From: an uncultured Paracoccaceae bacterium
Lineage (GTDB): Bacteria > Pseudomonadota > Alphaproteobacteria > Rhodobacterales > Rhodobacteraceae
DNA length: 53,064 nt
Assembly: GCA_938049225.1 (NCBI GenBank)
Contig: CALICM010000082.1
Coordinates: 1-53,064, forward strand
Direction of reading: 5' to 3'
Shown here piece after piece: positions 23,461 to 31,266 of the stretch. Position 1 is the stretch's first letter. Every line of letters starts with the position of its first letter. Both the position numbers and the translations under genes were made by a program. The notes below the pieces were generated by a model. That model worked only from the letters and a program-made list of their open reading frames with translations. It made no database searches and had not been told where the DNA came from.

Positions 23461-24773
23461 TGCATGCCCCTTATGTTCAAACGCCGGGCCAGATCCGTCT
23501 CGAACAGCCCCGCAGGGTCAAGCGCGCGCAGCGTGGCACGGAACCCCTCGAGTTCAGGGTACATAGCTGCCATCTGTTGCGCCTCTGCCAGGGAGTCCTT
23601 TGCCAGATAGATGCGCCCGCCCGCGTCGACCGTCTGCGCAATCAATCGGTTCACCAAGGGCGCTGCACCTGGCCGATTGGTGAAATCGACCGCCAGCGTA
23701 TAGCCTGCCATGGGAAAGGACAGCGGCCCGGCGCGCCCAGGCCCCATCTTTTTGAGCACCGCCAAGGGTGCGGCCAGGCCGGATTGGCCGATCTCGCGCA
23801 ACATGGCATCCAAAGTCAGCGCAGCGCTTTCGGTTGGCAGCACGCATTGAAACTGATGGAACCCCCGCTTGCCGTAGAGCTTGTTCCAGCCAATCAGACC
23901 ATCCAACGGGTGGAAAAATGCCGCGATCGGCTTGGTTGGCTTGCGGCCGGTGGTCGAGATCCGGCTGTAGTAAAGTTGATTGAAGGTGCGCACCACGGGG
24001 GCGGCCAAGGCAAATCCGGGCGCGTTGAAAGGCACTGGTTTGGGCGGCTTTCGGGGCTTCCAAAAAGGGGTTTCGCGTGTGGCGAACTCGGCCTCCTCAA
24101 GGATACCACGGCCCAGTTTGGCGCCTGTGCCGGTCGCATCGATCCACCCCACCGAGAAAGTGGCGGTGCTGTCCTCGAACGCCTCCATATAGGCGGCGAG
24201 GTTCGGCATCCGCCGCTCGTGCACATCCACCAGCATCGAGGGGCACGCCATCATCTGGATCCGGGCGCTTTCGATGATACCTGTCAGCCCCATACCGCCC
24301 AGGGTGGCACGGAACACGTCAGGCTCGGCCGTTTCGGACACTTCGCGCGCGACGCCATCCGCGCCGATCAATCGCACCGACAGGACATGTTGCCCGAAAC
24401 TGCCCGCCGCGTGGTGGTTCTTGCCGTGTACATCCGCGGCAATTGCCCCGCCCAGCGTGGCATAGCCGGTGCCCGGCACGACCGCTGGCATCCAACCGCG
24501 CGGACCAAAGGTGTCCAGCAGGGTGGTCAGCGGCACGCCGGCCTCGGCCTCCAAAACGCCGGTCTCTGCGTCGAAGGCTAGCATCCGATCCAACCGGGTC
24601 ATGTCCACGCTGGGCTTTTCGTTGAGCGCCGCATCGCCATAGGACCGCAGCGCGCCGACGGCGGGGCCCAGGTCGATATGCTTCAGACCCGCCGTTTTCT
24701 CGGGGCGCAGACGACCGCCGGTGCCGGTCAACACCCGGCCCCAGCCGGTATAGGGTTCGGTATTAAGTGGCAT
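23457..24773 (-). CDS. dprE1: DprE1-like decaprenylphosphoryl-beta-D-ribose oxidase
   Basis: A 438-residue FAD-linked oxidase of the VAO fold. The FAD-binding part has Pro-Gly-Thr-Gly-Tyr-Ala-Thr-Leu-Gly-Gly-Ala near residue 100 and the signature His-Gly-Lys-Asn-His-His-Ala-Ala-Gly-Ser-Phe-Gly (116-127), which is almost that of mycobacterial DprE1. The catalytic-region Lys is kept (Lys392, in Ala-Lys-Asp-Ser). The residue matching Mycobacterium tuberculosis Cys387, the benzothiazinone target, is Ala361. It oxidises the 2'-OH of polyprenyl-phosphoryl-ribose. I chose ATG 24773 because GAGGA lies just upstream; it overlaps the flippase-like gene by 11 bases. Confidence 0.9.
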   Translation of the reverse strand: MPLNTEPYTGWGRVLTGTGGRLRPEKTAGLKHIDLGPAVGALRSYGDAALNEKPSVDMTRLDRMLAFDAETGVLEAEAGVPLTTLLDTFGPRGWMPAVVPGTGYATLGGAIAADVHGKNHHAAGSFGQHVLSVRLIGADGVAREVSETAEPDVFRATLGGMGLTGIIESARIQMMACPSMLVDVHERRMPNLAAYMEAFEDSTATFSVGWIDATGTGAKLGRGILEEAEFATRETPFWKPRKPPKPVPFNAPGFALAAPVVRTFNQLYYSRISTTGRKPTKPIAAFFHPLDGLIGWNKLYGKRGFHQFQCVLPTESAALTLDAMLREIGQSGLAAPLAVLKKMGPGRAGPLSFPMAGYTLAVDFTNRPGAAPLVNRLIAQTVDAGGRIYLAKDSLAEAQQMAAMYPELEGFRATLRALDPAGLFETDLARRLNIRGMQ

Positions 24774-25713
24774 GCAATCCTCGATGTGCGGCACGTGTGG
24801 CGAACGGGAAAACGACCAGGCCGATCAGAATGGCGAACCACAAGGTGGTCAGCCGGATGACGGCCGTGGCAGGGATGGAGATTTCAAGTGGGACGCCTTG
24901 CAGCGACAAAAGTGCTACCATCGCCGCTTCAGCCCCGCCCAAGCCCCCCGGTGCACCGGTCAGCCCGCCGCCGACCGTGGCGATCATAAAGATACCCACG
25001 GCCGCCCAAAAGCCGACATCGGCACTCATCCAGTCGAGCAGTAGGTAGAACGAGACACCCTCAGCCAGCCACCCGGCAAAGCCCAGCGCCAGGGCGGGCA
25101 GAACGACCGGCCAGTCCGAGAAGGGCCCCATGGCGCGTGCCGCGCGACGCAGCCGCCCGAACAGGCGCGGGAGTCGCCCCAGCAGGCGCCAGGCCAACGT
25201 CAGGCACCGGGTCAGTAGGGTCGCGCGCGTGACAATAATGGCGGCAATGATAGCTAGGATCGCCACCGGAATGCCCGCGCCCAGGCCTGCCGCCGACAAA
25301 GTGACCGAGACGGCAATCAACAGACCCATCGCCGCCAGATCTGCCGCGCGGTCCACCAGCACGATGGGCGCTGCGCGGTCCAAGGCCACACCGGTTTCGC
25401 GGGTGATCCAGCGCAGGCGGATCAATTCACCCACCCGGCCCGGTGTGACCGTCATGGCGAACCCCCCCAGATAATGCCGAATGGTTTGCATCAGCGTAAC
25501 CGGCAGCCGCAGCACCCGCGCATAGAGATGCCAGCGAAGGCCGCGCAGCACATAGTTCATACTGGACAGGACCAGCAGTAGCGCAACTTGCCAGACGGTC
25601 AGGGCCCGCAGCGAGGCCAGGGTCTCCTCCCACCCTGTTGCGGCGGCCAGGCCGATCAACCCAAAGACCATCGCCGCCAGCAGGCCAAGCGTCAGCAAAA
25701 GCTCACGGGTCAT
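24763..25713 (-). CDS. Lysylphosphatidylglycerol synthase TM-region (YbhN/AglD-like) membrane protein
   Basis: A polytopic membrane protein of about 316 residues with seven or eight predicted helices and the family landmarks: an Arg-Gly-Leu-Arg-Trp segment after the second helix, Thr-Pro-Gly-Arg-Val-Gly-Glu near residue 90, Val-Asp-Arg-Ala-Ala-Asp-Leu, and a Gly-Gly-Gly-Leu-Thr-Gly-Ala-Pro-Gly-Gly-Leu-Gly-Gly-Ala-Glu loop near residue 255. Members of this superfamily are often found with polyprenyl-linked sugar genes and are suspected flippases or flippase partners. ATG 25713 is a conservative start; TTG 25746 has AAAGGA eight bases upstream and may be the true one. First gene of the flippase-dprE1-dprE2 operon. 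Confidence 0.8.
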   Translation of the reverse strand: MTRELLLTLGLLAAMVFGLIGLAAATGWEETLASLRALTVWQVALLLVLSSMNYVLRGLRWHLYARVLRLPVTLMQTIRHYLGGFAMTVTPGRVGELIRLRWITRETGVALDRAAPIVLVDRAADLAAMGLLIAVSVTLSAAGLGAGIPVAILAIIAAIIVTRATLLTRCLTLAWRLLGRLPRLFGRLRRAARAMGPFSDWPVVLPALALGFAGWLAEGVSFYLLLDWMSADVGFWAAVGIFMIATVGGGLTGAPGGLGGAEAAMVALLSLQGVPLEISIPATAVIRLTTLWFAILIGLVVFPFATRAAHRGLHAT

Positions 25714-25858
25714 CAGACCAGAGGAAGATACACGAAGGGCGGGCAAACGAACGGTCCTTTAGAAGTCTTAGCGGACGCTATATTCGAACTTTGGCATCTA
25801 AAAGGCGAGGATCTTAGTTTTCCGCAAAATACTGAAAATTACCGATGGAGATCAGGAG

Positions 25859-26266
25859 CTAGCGTTGCGGCATACGCTCGAACACGGGGATCCCTTCGGG
25901 CAGCGTGTGAAACGGCTGCTGATCCACGGTGAATATCGCCATCATCGCGGATTCGAACACCTCGGGGGTGTCCAATGTTCCCACCTTGAGCACCACATCC
26001 GTTATGTCGTTGCGTCGCGTCAAAATATGCGTCCCGCAATCTGCACAGAATTCGCGGGTTACCGGGTTTTCCAGATCGCTGCGCGTGAAACTCTTGGGCG
26101 TCCCTTGGGCATAGGAAAACCCGTCTCCCGGCATCAATATGAAGTAATTTGGTCCACCGCCCGAGATGTATTGGCACTCGCGGCAATGGCACTGCGCCTT
26201 GATGCGCGGCGCGCCGTTGGCCTGATAGCGGAGGTTCCCGCAATAGCATCCGCCTGAAAATGTCAT
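25859..26266 (-). CDS. GFA/CENP-V family zinc-binding protein
   Basis: A 135-residue protein with the zinc-binding cysteine pattern of the GFA (glutathione-dependent formaldehyde-activating) family: Gly-Gly-Cys-Tyr-Cys-Gly at the N-terminus, Cys-His-Cys-Arg-Glu-Cys near residue 27, and Cys-Ala-Asp-Cys-Gly-Thr-His near residue 74. Most members are not true formaldehyde-activating enzymes and their role is unknown. ATG 26266 is clear. It stands alone, with no linked S-(hydroxymethyl)glutathione dehydrogenase in the window. Confidence 0.88.
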   Translation of the reverse strand: MTFSGGCYCGNLRYQANGAPRIKAQCHCRECQYISGGGPNYFILMPGDGFSYAQGTPKSFTRSDLENPVTREFCADCGTHILTRRNDITDVVLKVGTLDTPEVFESAMMAIFTVDQQPFHTLPEGIPVFERMPQR

Positions 26267-26302
26267 GATCTTGATCTTCCCATTGTTTTGCCGCCGGGGG
26301 CT

Positions 26303-26575
26303 CTAAACCTGAAATACATCGACCCGGTCGCGATGCCTGCAGCTCTGGGCGTTCACACGAGCGCCCGGCCGGATAACCTTTACCCCTTCCGTCTGGGCAT
26401 CGGAAACCAACTGCTCGATCAGCGCCAGGCCCACGCCGGTATGGTGCCGACCATCACTGACTCCGGTGTGATCGGCCGTGGTGTTTCGCGGCGAGGGATT
26501 GAATAGGCCAACTTGCTCGGGTCACTGGCATGGCTCAGCGCGCAACTGCCCTTAGGTTCGGTCACCATACGCGCG
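26303..26575 (-). pseudogene. Decayed GNAT acetyltransferase (small COG2388-like)
   Basis: This fills most of the 325-base gap between the GFA gene and the CoA-transferase. Read on the minus strand, one frame gives Lys-Leu-Ala-Tyr-Ser, and a second frame continues with Thr-Ala-Asp-His-Thr-Gly-Val, then Thr-Gly-Val-Gly-Leu-Ala-Leu-Ile-Glu-Gln-Leu-Val and a terminal Asp-Val-Phe-Gln-Val before TAG (26303-26305). This is the acetyl-CoA-binding pattern of the small GNAT family, but a frame change and a lost Pro-Leu-Cys-Pro-Phe motif show that it is broken. The 5' limit is approximate. The rest of the gap shows nothing else. Confidence 0.6.
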
Positions 26576-26591
26576 ATGGTGAAATCGAGCA

Positions 26592-27218
26592 TCAAACGAT
26601 TTCGGCTTCGGTCGCGGCGATCATTTCCTCGCGGGTCACCCCTGGTGCTAGTTCCTCGATATGCAGGCCCTTGTGGGTGACGTCCAGTACGCCCAGGTTG
26701 GTGATGATGCGGTCGACCACGCCCTGGCCGGTCAGTGGCAGGGTGCAGCGGTGCAGCACCTTGGATTCGCCTTTTTTGTTGGTGTGGTCCATCACCACGA
26801 CCACGCGGCCCACGCCCGCCACCAGGTCCATGGCACCACCCATGCCCTTAACCAGCTTGCCGGGGATCATCCAGTTCGCCAAATCGCCGTTCTCGGCCAC
26901 CTCCATCGCGCCCAGAATCGCCATGGCGATATGCCCGCCGCGGATCATCGAAAAGCTGTCGGCGGACGAAAAATAGCTGGTGCGATCCAACTCGGTGATC
27001 GTCTGTTTGCCCGCGTTGATAAGATCCGCGTCGATCTCGTTCTCGGTTGGGAAAGGACCCATGCCCAGCATGCCGTTCTCGGACTGTAAGGTCACGTCGA
27101 TCCCCTCGGGGATGTGGTTCGACACCAGCGTCGGGATCCCGATGCCCAGGTTCACATACATCCCGTCTTCCAGCTCTTGCGCCGCGCGGGCGGCCATCTG
27201 ATTGCGATCCCAGGGCAT
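26592..27218 (-). CDS. scoB: 3-oxoacid CoA-transferase subunit B
   Basis: A 208-residue beta subunit of a class I CoA-transferase. The active-site Glu lies in a Gln-Ser-Glu-Asn-Gly-Met-Leu-Gly motif near residue 47, preceded by Asn-Leu-Gly-Ile-Gly-Ile-Pro-Thr-Leu. A Gly-Gly-Ala-Met-Asp-Leu motif lies near residue 125. With subunit A it moves CoA between succinyl-CoA and acetoacetate or a similar 3-oxoacid. ATG 27218 has a GGAGAG site. It follows scoA by 16 bases. No beta-ketoadipate pathway genes are nearby, so a ketone-body role is a little more likely than PcaIJ. Confidence 0.93.
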   Translation of the reverse strand: MPWDRNQMAARAAQELEDGMYVNLGIGIPTLVSNHIPEGIDVTLQSENGMLGMGPFPTENEIDADLINAGKQTITELDRTSYFSSADSFSMIRGGHIAMAILGAMEVAENGDLANWMIPGKLVKGMGGAMDLVAGVGRVVVVMDHTNKKGESKVLHRCTLPLTGQGVVDRIITNLGVLDVTHKGLHIEELAPGVTREEMIAATEAEIV

Positions 27219-27234
27219 TATGCTCTCCTTATCT

Positions 27235-27930
27235 TCAGGCCGCGCGAACGGTGCGCTGTTCGATCCGCTTTTCGTGCTGACCTTGAATGATCCGGTTCAC
27301 AAAGATCCCCGGGGTGTGGATCATGTCGGGGTCCAGGCTTCCGACCGGGACCAGTTCCTCAACTTCCGCGATGCAGATCTTGCCGCAGGTGGCGGCATTG
27401 GGGTTAAAGTTGCGCGCTGTTTTGCGGTATATCAGGTTGCCCTGCGCGTCGCCCTTCCAGGCCTTCACAATGCTCAGATCCGCGAAAATCCCGCGTTCCA
27501 GAATATAAGTCTGGCTGTCGAAATCCTTATGCTCCTTACTCTCGGCAATCACCGTGCCAACCCCGGTTTTGGTATAAAATCCCGGGATCCCGGCACCGCC
27601 TGCGCGCATCCGCTCGGCCAGGGTGCCTTGAGGGTTGAACTCAAGCTCCAACTCGCCCGACAGATATTGGCGCATGAACTCGGCGTTTTCCCCGACGTAC
27701 GAGCTGATCATCTTTTTGACCTGCTTGGTCTGCAACAGCACGCCCAAGCCGAAATCATCGACGCCCGCGTTGTTCGAGGCCACCGTCAAGTCCTTGACGC
27801 CCGCATCGCGGATCGCGGCGATCAGCAACTCGGGAATGCCGCACAGGCCAAACCCGCCGGCGGCAATAAACATACCGTCGTGCAACACACCGTCCAACGC
27901 GTCCGTCGCGCTGTCATAAACCTTTTTCAT
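27235..27930 (-). CDS. scoA: 3-oxoacid CoA-transferase subunit A
   Basis: A 231-residue alpha subunit of a class I CoA-transferase. The N-terminal Gly-Gly-Phe-Gly-Leu-Cys-Gly-Ile-Pro motif near residue 27, the Ser-Asn-Asn-Ala-Gly-Val-Asp segment near residue 52 and a Gly-Ala-Gly-Ile-Pro-Gly-Phe-Tyr-Thr motif near residue 113 are typical. It binds CoA and pairs with the B subunit encoded next. ATG 27930 is clear. The pair forms a self-contained minus-strand operon. Confidence 0.94.
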   Translation of the reverse strand: MKKVYDSATDALDGVLHDGMFIAAGGFGLCGIPELLIAAIRDAGVKDLTVASNNAGVDDFGLGVLLQTKQVKKMISSYVGENAEFMRQYLSGELELEFNPQGTLAERMRAGGAGIPGFYTKTGVGTVIAESKEHKDFDSQTYILERGIFADLSIVKAWKGDAQGNLIYRKTARNFNPNAATCGKICIAEVEELVPVGSLDPDMIHTPGIFVNRIIQGQHEKRIEQRTVRAA

Positions 27931-28029
27931 AATGCTCCCCCGGGACAGGCTGCCTTGGGCGAAGTAATCCGATGCGCAGGCTCTCAGGTCAAGGGGGGCG
28001 CCATGAACTTGCGGTGATACTCTAAGCGA

Positions 28030-28641
28030 TTAAGCCACCAGCAGGGCGCCAATGCGACGCATGGCGCTGTGATGCACTGTCATGATCCGCTCGTCGTTCA
28101 CCTTAAGCCCCAGCGCCATGCTGCTTTGGACCAAAACCACCACGTCGGCTGTGCTGTCGCAGATGGCTTGGGCCACCCGTTGATCGTGTTTCGAGGTGTC
28201 GGTCTGGATCCGTGGATCCAACGCGCCACGCACCGGGGTCATAGTGAGCCGGGACAGATCGGCCACCGGGCCGACGCACGCGTAGAACAGGGTGGTGATC
28301 AAAGCGTCGGAGTTGAGGTTCGAGAACAAGACATCGACTGTGAGGGATGTGTCTTGCGACATCCGCAGTGCCACATCCTCGGCCAACAGACGATCGGCAG
28401 ACAAAATGGGCGCTTCAGCCGCGGCCGCCAAGCTGGAGCAGGTCAATAGGACCGCATCGCTTCCTGTACGCATCCGCTCAAGATATTGACGCGTTTCGGC
28501 CAAAAGACCTGGATCAACGCCCTTTGTCATGCGCTGTCGCAGGTCGGGGCGGACAATATGCGCGAGCGAGACATCCTTTGGCGCCGCCGCCTCGTACAGA
28601 GCAGTATTCGCTGGATGTGTATGTAGACATGAAATACGCAT
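28030..28641 (-). CDS. Asp/Glu racemase-superfamily-like protein, function uncertain
   Basis: A 203-residue protein whose fold resembles the Asp/Glu/hydantoin racemase superfamily: an N-terminal Arg-Ile-Ser-Cys-Leu-His-Thr-His strand, and a Leu-Leu-Thr-Cys-Ser-Ser-Leu motif near residue 66 that looks like the first catalytic Cys loop. The second expected Cys site reads Val-Leu-Val-Gln-Ser-Ser-Met near residue 170 and lacks Cys. A classical two-base racemase reaction is therefore unlikely; a decarboxylase or isomerase, or an inactive member, would fit. Its neighbours give no clue. ATG 28641 is the start. Confidence 0.6.
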   Translation of the reverse strand: MRISCLHTHPANTALYEAAAPKDVSLAHIVRPDLRQRMTKGVDPGLLAETRQYLERMRTGSDAVLLTCSSLAAAAEAPILSADRLLAEDVALRMSQDTSLTVDVLFSNLNSDALITTLFYACVGPVADLSRLTMTPVRGALDPRIQTDTSKHDQRVAQAICDSTADVVVLVQSSMALGLKVNDERIMTVHHSAMRRIGALLVA

Positions 28642-28878
28642 AAGCGTCCTGTTGCGGGTCGATATCGACTTAGTTTTGGGCGCGCAAACTCACTCAGACG
28701 CGCGGGGAGCACTCAACGCTATCGAGCTTAAGTTGATCGAGAGTCGCGACTTGGATAAGGCGGGATCAGGGTATTTTGGAGAGGGCGTTAATCTTTGAAA
28801 TGGATCTAAGTGCTTGTTGCAAAATAAATATTCCGCAAGGCGTCACAATTTCCGCACAATCATACGTGTTAATGTATT

Positions 28879-29982
28879 TTACAAAGCTGATGCCATTCGC
28901 CTGATCAGCGATAAATGAAACTGCGTCACCTCGGCGCTGGGCTGCTGCCCATCAATCCTGGCCTGCAAAGGATCCTCCAATGGTGCGTTGGCCCCCATCA
29001 AAGTCTCCAACACCCGATGGCCGCAAAACGGCACGTGTACCTCGGAATAGCCGCCCTCATGTGCCAGCACCAACCGCCCCCCGCATAGCGTTTCGGCCAA
29101 TTCCATTGTGGTCTGGGTCAACGTACCAAACGTGTGGCTGCCCGCCAGCATCCGCGATAAAGGATCCACGCCCGAGGCATCGAAGCCGCAGGCCACCAGG
29201 ATCAGATCGGGCGTATGCGCCCGCACCAAGGGCGCGACCAAATGCTCCATCGCCGCCACGTAGGCGGCGTGCCCCGCGCCCGGCGGCAGCGGGATATTCA
29301 GGTTCGACCCCAGCCCGGCGCCCTGGCCGCGATCCGCAAAGCTGCCGGTATCCAAGGGATAATTGCGATCCTGATGCAGCGAGACGGTCAGCACCTCGGG
29401 CCGCTCATAGAAGATTGCCTCGGTCCCGTTGCCGTGGTGCACATCCCAATCGATGATGGCAATCCGGGCCACGGCACCGCTGGCCAAAGCTGCCTCGGCC
29501 GCTATAGCCACATTGTTCAGCAGGCAAAACCCATTTGGCCAGTCGGGCAGGGCGTGATGCCCTGGTGGACGGGCGAGGGCATAGGCGTTGTCCAGGTCCC
29601 CGGCCAATACCGCCTCGACCGCGCCGCAAACCAACCCAGCGGCCCTGGACGCGATCTCGAAACTGCCCGGTCCAAAAGGGGTGCGCAGGCCCAATTCGCC
29701 GCCGCCCGCATCCGAGAGGGTTTTGAATTCATCCAGATAGGTGGCGGTATGCACCCGTTCCAGTGCGGCGCGCTCTGCCATCGGCGCCCCGCGCATCTCT
29801 AGCTGTTCTGCCAAGCCCGTCACGCGGATCAAATTGATCAGCCGCCGCTTGGTTTCTGGGTTTTCGGGCAAACCCGCGCCGGTCATCGGTTGCACGGTTG
29901 GGCCGACCGGCACGGTCAAAGCATAATTCCCACCGCCGTGCCAAAAGCACCGCTCGTCCCAGAAGAACCCTGTTTTGGCCAT
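28879..29982 (-). CDS. Histone deacetylase-family amidohydrolase (class II-like)
   Basis: A 367-residue zinc amidohydrolase. Key motifs are Arg-Pro-Pro-Gly-His-His-Ala (tandem His) near residue 144, Gly-Phe-Cys-Leu-Leu-Asn-Asn-Val-Ala near residue 155, and the metal-binding Asp-Trp-Asp-Val-His-His-Gly-Asn-Gly-Thr near residue 180. Further on are an Ala-Cys-Gly-Phe-Asp-Ala zinc-ligand motif near residue 267 and a Glu-Gly-Gly-Tyr motif with the transition-state Tyr near residue 310. Bacterial members act on acetylpolyamines or other acetylated amines. The full catalytic set is present. The start is ATG 29982. Confidence 0.92.
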   Translation of the reverse strand: MAKTGFFWDERCFWHGGGNYALTVPVGPTVQPMTGAGLPENPETKRRLINLIRVTGLAEQLEMRGAPMAERAALERVHTATYLDEFKTLSDAGGGELGLRTPFGPGSFEIASRAAGLVCGAVEAVLAGDLDNAYALARPPGHHALPDWPNGFCLLNNVAIAAEAALASGAVARIAIIDWDVHHGNGTEAIFYERPEVLTVSLHQDRNYPLDTGSFADRGQGAGLGSNLNIPLPPGAGHAAYVAAMEHLVAPLVRAHTPDLILVACGFDASGVDPLSRMLAGSHTFGTLTQTTMELAETLCGGRLVLAHEGGYSEVHVPFCGHRVLETLMGANAPLEDPLQARIDGQQPSAEVTQFHLSLIRRMASAL

Positions 29983-30003
29983 GCGCCCCCCTTTTGGGGC
30001 AGC

Positions 30004-30119
30004 TTAGAGCAAAATTCGATAAACCTTAATCAAAATCCACTGCCTCTCAATCAGCAAAGCGCTGATTTCGAACGCAGATTTTGATAAGCTCGTTGCTGAT
30101 TAAATCGATTTCGCTCTAG
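30004..30119. repeat. Nested imperfect palindrome between parA-like and HDAC genes
   Basis: The gap of about 155 bases is almost all inverted repeat. The outer arms read TAGAGC-A/G-AAAT(T)CGAT (30005-30020 against 30104-30118, one base inserted). The middle arms read TTAATCAAAATC (30026-30037) against GATTTTGATAA (30077-30087). At the centre is a perfect hairpin AATCAGC / GCTGATT (30049-30055, 30061-30067). The sequence is far more AT-rich than its surroundings. It looks like a dispersed palindromic element and may also serve as a transcriptional boundary. Confidence 0.65.
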
Positions 30120-30136
30120 CGAAGGTCCGCCCGGGT

Positions 30137-30751
30137 TCAAGCGTTCAACAGGGCCTCGATCTCGGTCCGTAGGGCTTGTACTTCCTGAGTCGCACGGCTG
30201 GTGCGGCCAAGGCCTAAGGCCGTGGTGCCCCGCGCCAGCCCGGCGGCAAAGGCCACACGGTTGCCCAGCGTGGTGTCCAATAGTGCGGCACCGCTTTCGC
30301 CCAAAGCCGTCCGCACTTCATCCACCAGCCCACCGCGCGGCGGCACACGGTTCAAAAGCACCCGCGCGGGCGTTTTCTCGCGCGTGGCCATCTCAAGCAC
30401 CGGTGCTGTGGCCCATGCGTCCAGCATCGAGGGTTGACAGGGCAGGATCACCAGATCGCTTTCGCGCAACGAGGCCTCAAGCAAGTTCGAGGCGTTGCCG
30501 GGGCAGTCGATCAAGGTCACCTCGCATTTGCGCGCCAGATCCTTGATGTCCGATCCCGCGCGCCAGCCCGCGCTCTCGACACACTCGACCTCAAGCACTG
30601 TTTGTGCCTGCGCCCACATCGAAAGCGAGCGTTGCGTATCCAGGTCGACCAGACCGACAGATCGCCCCGCCAGTCCCCAGGCATGGGCCAGATGCGCCAG
30701 CACCGTGGTCTTGCCAGCCCCGCCTTTTTGCTGCGCAAAGGCTATGATCAT
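30137..30751 (-). CDS. Orphan ParA/MinD-family ATPase
   Basis: A 204-residue ParA-type ATPase. The deviant Walker A Lys-Gly-Gly-Ala-Gly-Lys-Thr-Thr is at residues 9-16 with both lysines, then Val-Asp-Leu-Asp-Thr-Gln-Arg-Ser and the Ile-Asp-Cys-Pro-Gly Walker B-like segment. I chose ATG 30751 because GGGGA lies six bases upstream; an in-frame start 22 codons earlier adds a stretch unlike the family. No ParB or parS-like site is nearby and no plasmid features are seen, so this is an orphan that may position another cargo. Confidence 0.87.
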   Translation of the reverse strand: MIIAFAQQKGGAGKTTVLAHLAHAWGLAGRSVGLVDLDTQRSLSMWAQAQTVLEVECVESAGWRAGSDIKDLARKCEVTLIDCPGNASNLLEASLRESDLVILPCQPSMLDAWATAPVLEMATREKTPARVLLNRVPPRGGLVDEVRTALGESGAALLDTTLGNRVAFAAGLARGTTALGLGRTSRATQEVQALRTEIEALLNA

Positions 30752-30832
30752 CGGTTTCCCCAAGGGTTCAAGGTCGTGTTGCGGTGCAGCATAGGCGATA
30801 TTCGACGGTACTTGCAATAAGCTGCCGCAGGG

Positions 30833-31255
30833 TTACGGCGAGGGTGATCGGAACCGCGTCTCGGGCACCACGGCAATCGGTGTCAGTTCAACCAAGAAAT
30901 CCGCATGCCCCAGACCCACCACCATGATTGATGTCGATACGGGTGCTGTGTCTGGCTTGAGGAATTCACCGCGAACGGCCTGAATCTGGGGCAGATCCGC
31001 CCGATCCAAGAACCAGGTGGTCAAAGAGACGATATCTTCAAGGCGTCCTCCGACCTGGGCCAAAAGGGCCTCGATGTTGCGAAAACACTGCCGCGTCTGT
31101 TCGGTGACATCACCCTTTCCAACGATGCGCTCTTCGGCATCCCACGCCACCTGGCCGGTCAGATGCACGACATGGCCCGAGGGGTGGACAACGCCCATTT
31201 GAAACCCACGTCCCCGTGCCCGCCAGACGTTTGGCGCCTCAAATCCCCGTCCCAT
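30833..31255 (-). CDS. RidA-family reactive intermediate deaminase
   Basis: A 140-residue protein of the RidA/YjgF family. The His-Leu-Thr-Gly-Gln-Val-Ala-Trp-Asp segment near residue 31, a Gln-Cys-Phe-Arg-Asn-Ile-Glu-Ala-Leu-Leu motif near residue 55 and a C-terminal Val-Glu-Leu-Thr-Pro-Ile-Ala-Val strand fit the family. The catalytic Arg position near residue 107, where RidA has Arg, is hard to assign, so it may belong to a non-RidA subfamily. It lies alone between parA and the cobalamin pair. Confidence 0.85.
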   Translation of the reverse strand: MGRGFEAPNVWRARGRGFQMGVVHPSGHVVHLTGQVAWDAEERIVGKGDVTEQTRQCFRNIEALLAQVGGRLEDIVSLTTWFLDRADLPQIQAVRGEFLKPDTAPVSTSIMVVGLGHADFLVELTPIAVVPETRFRSPSP

Positions 31256-31266
31256 ATCGTCCCCCG

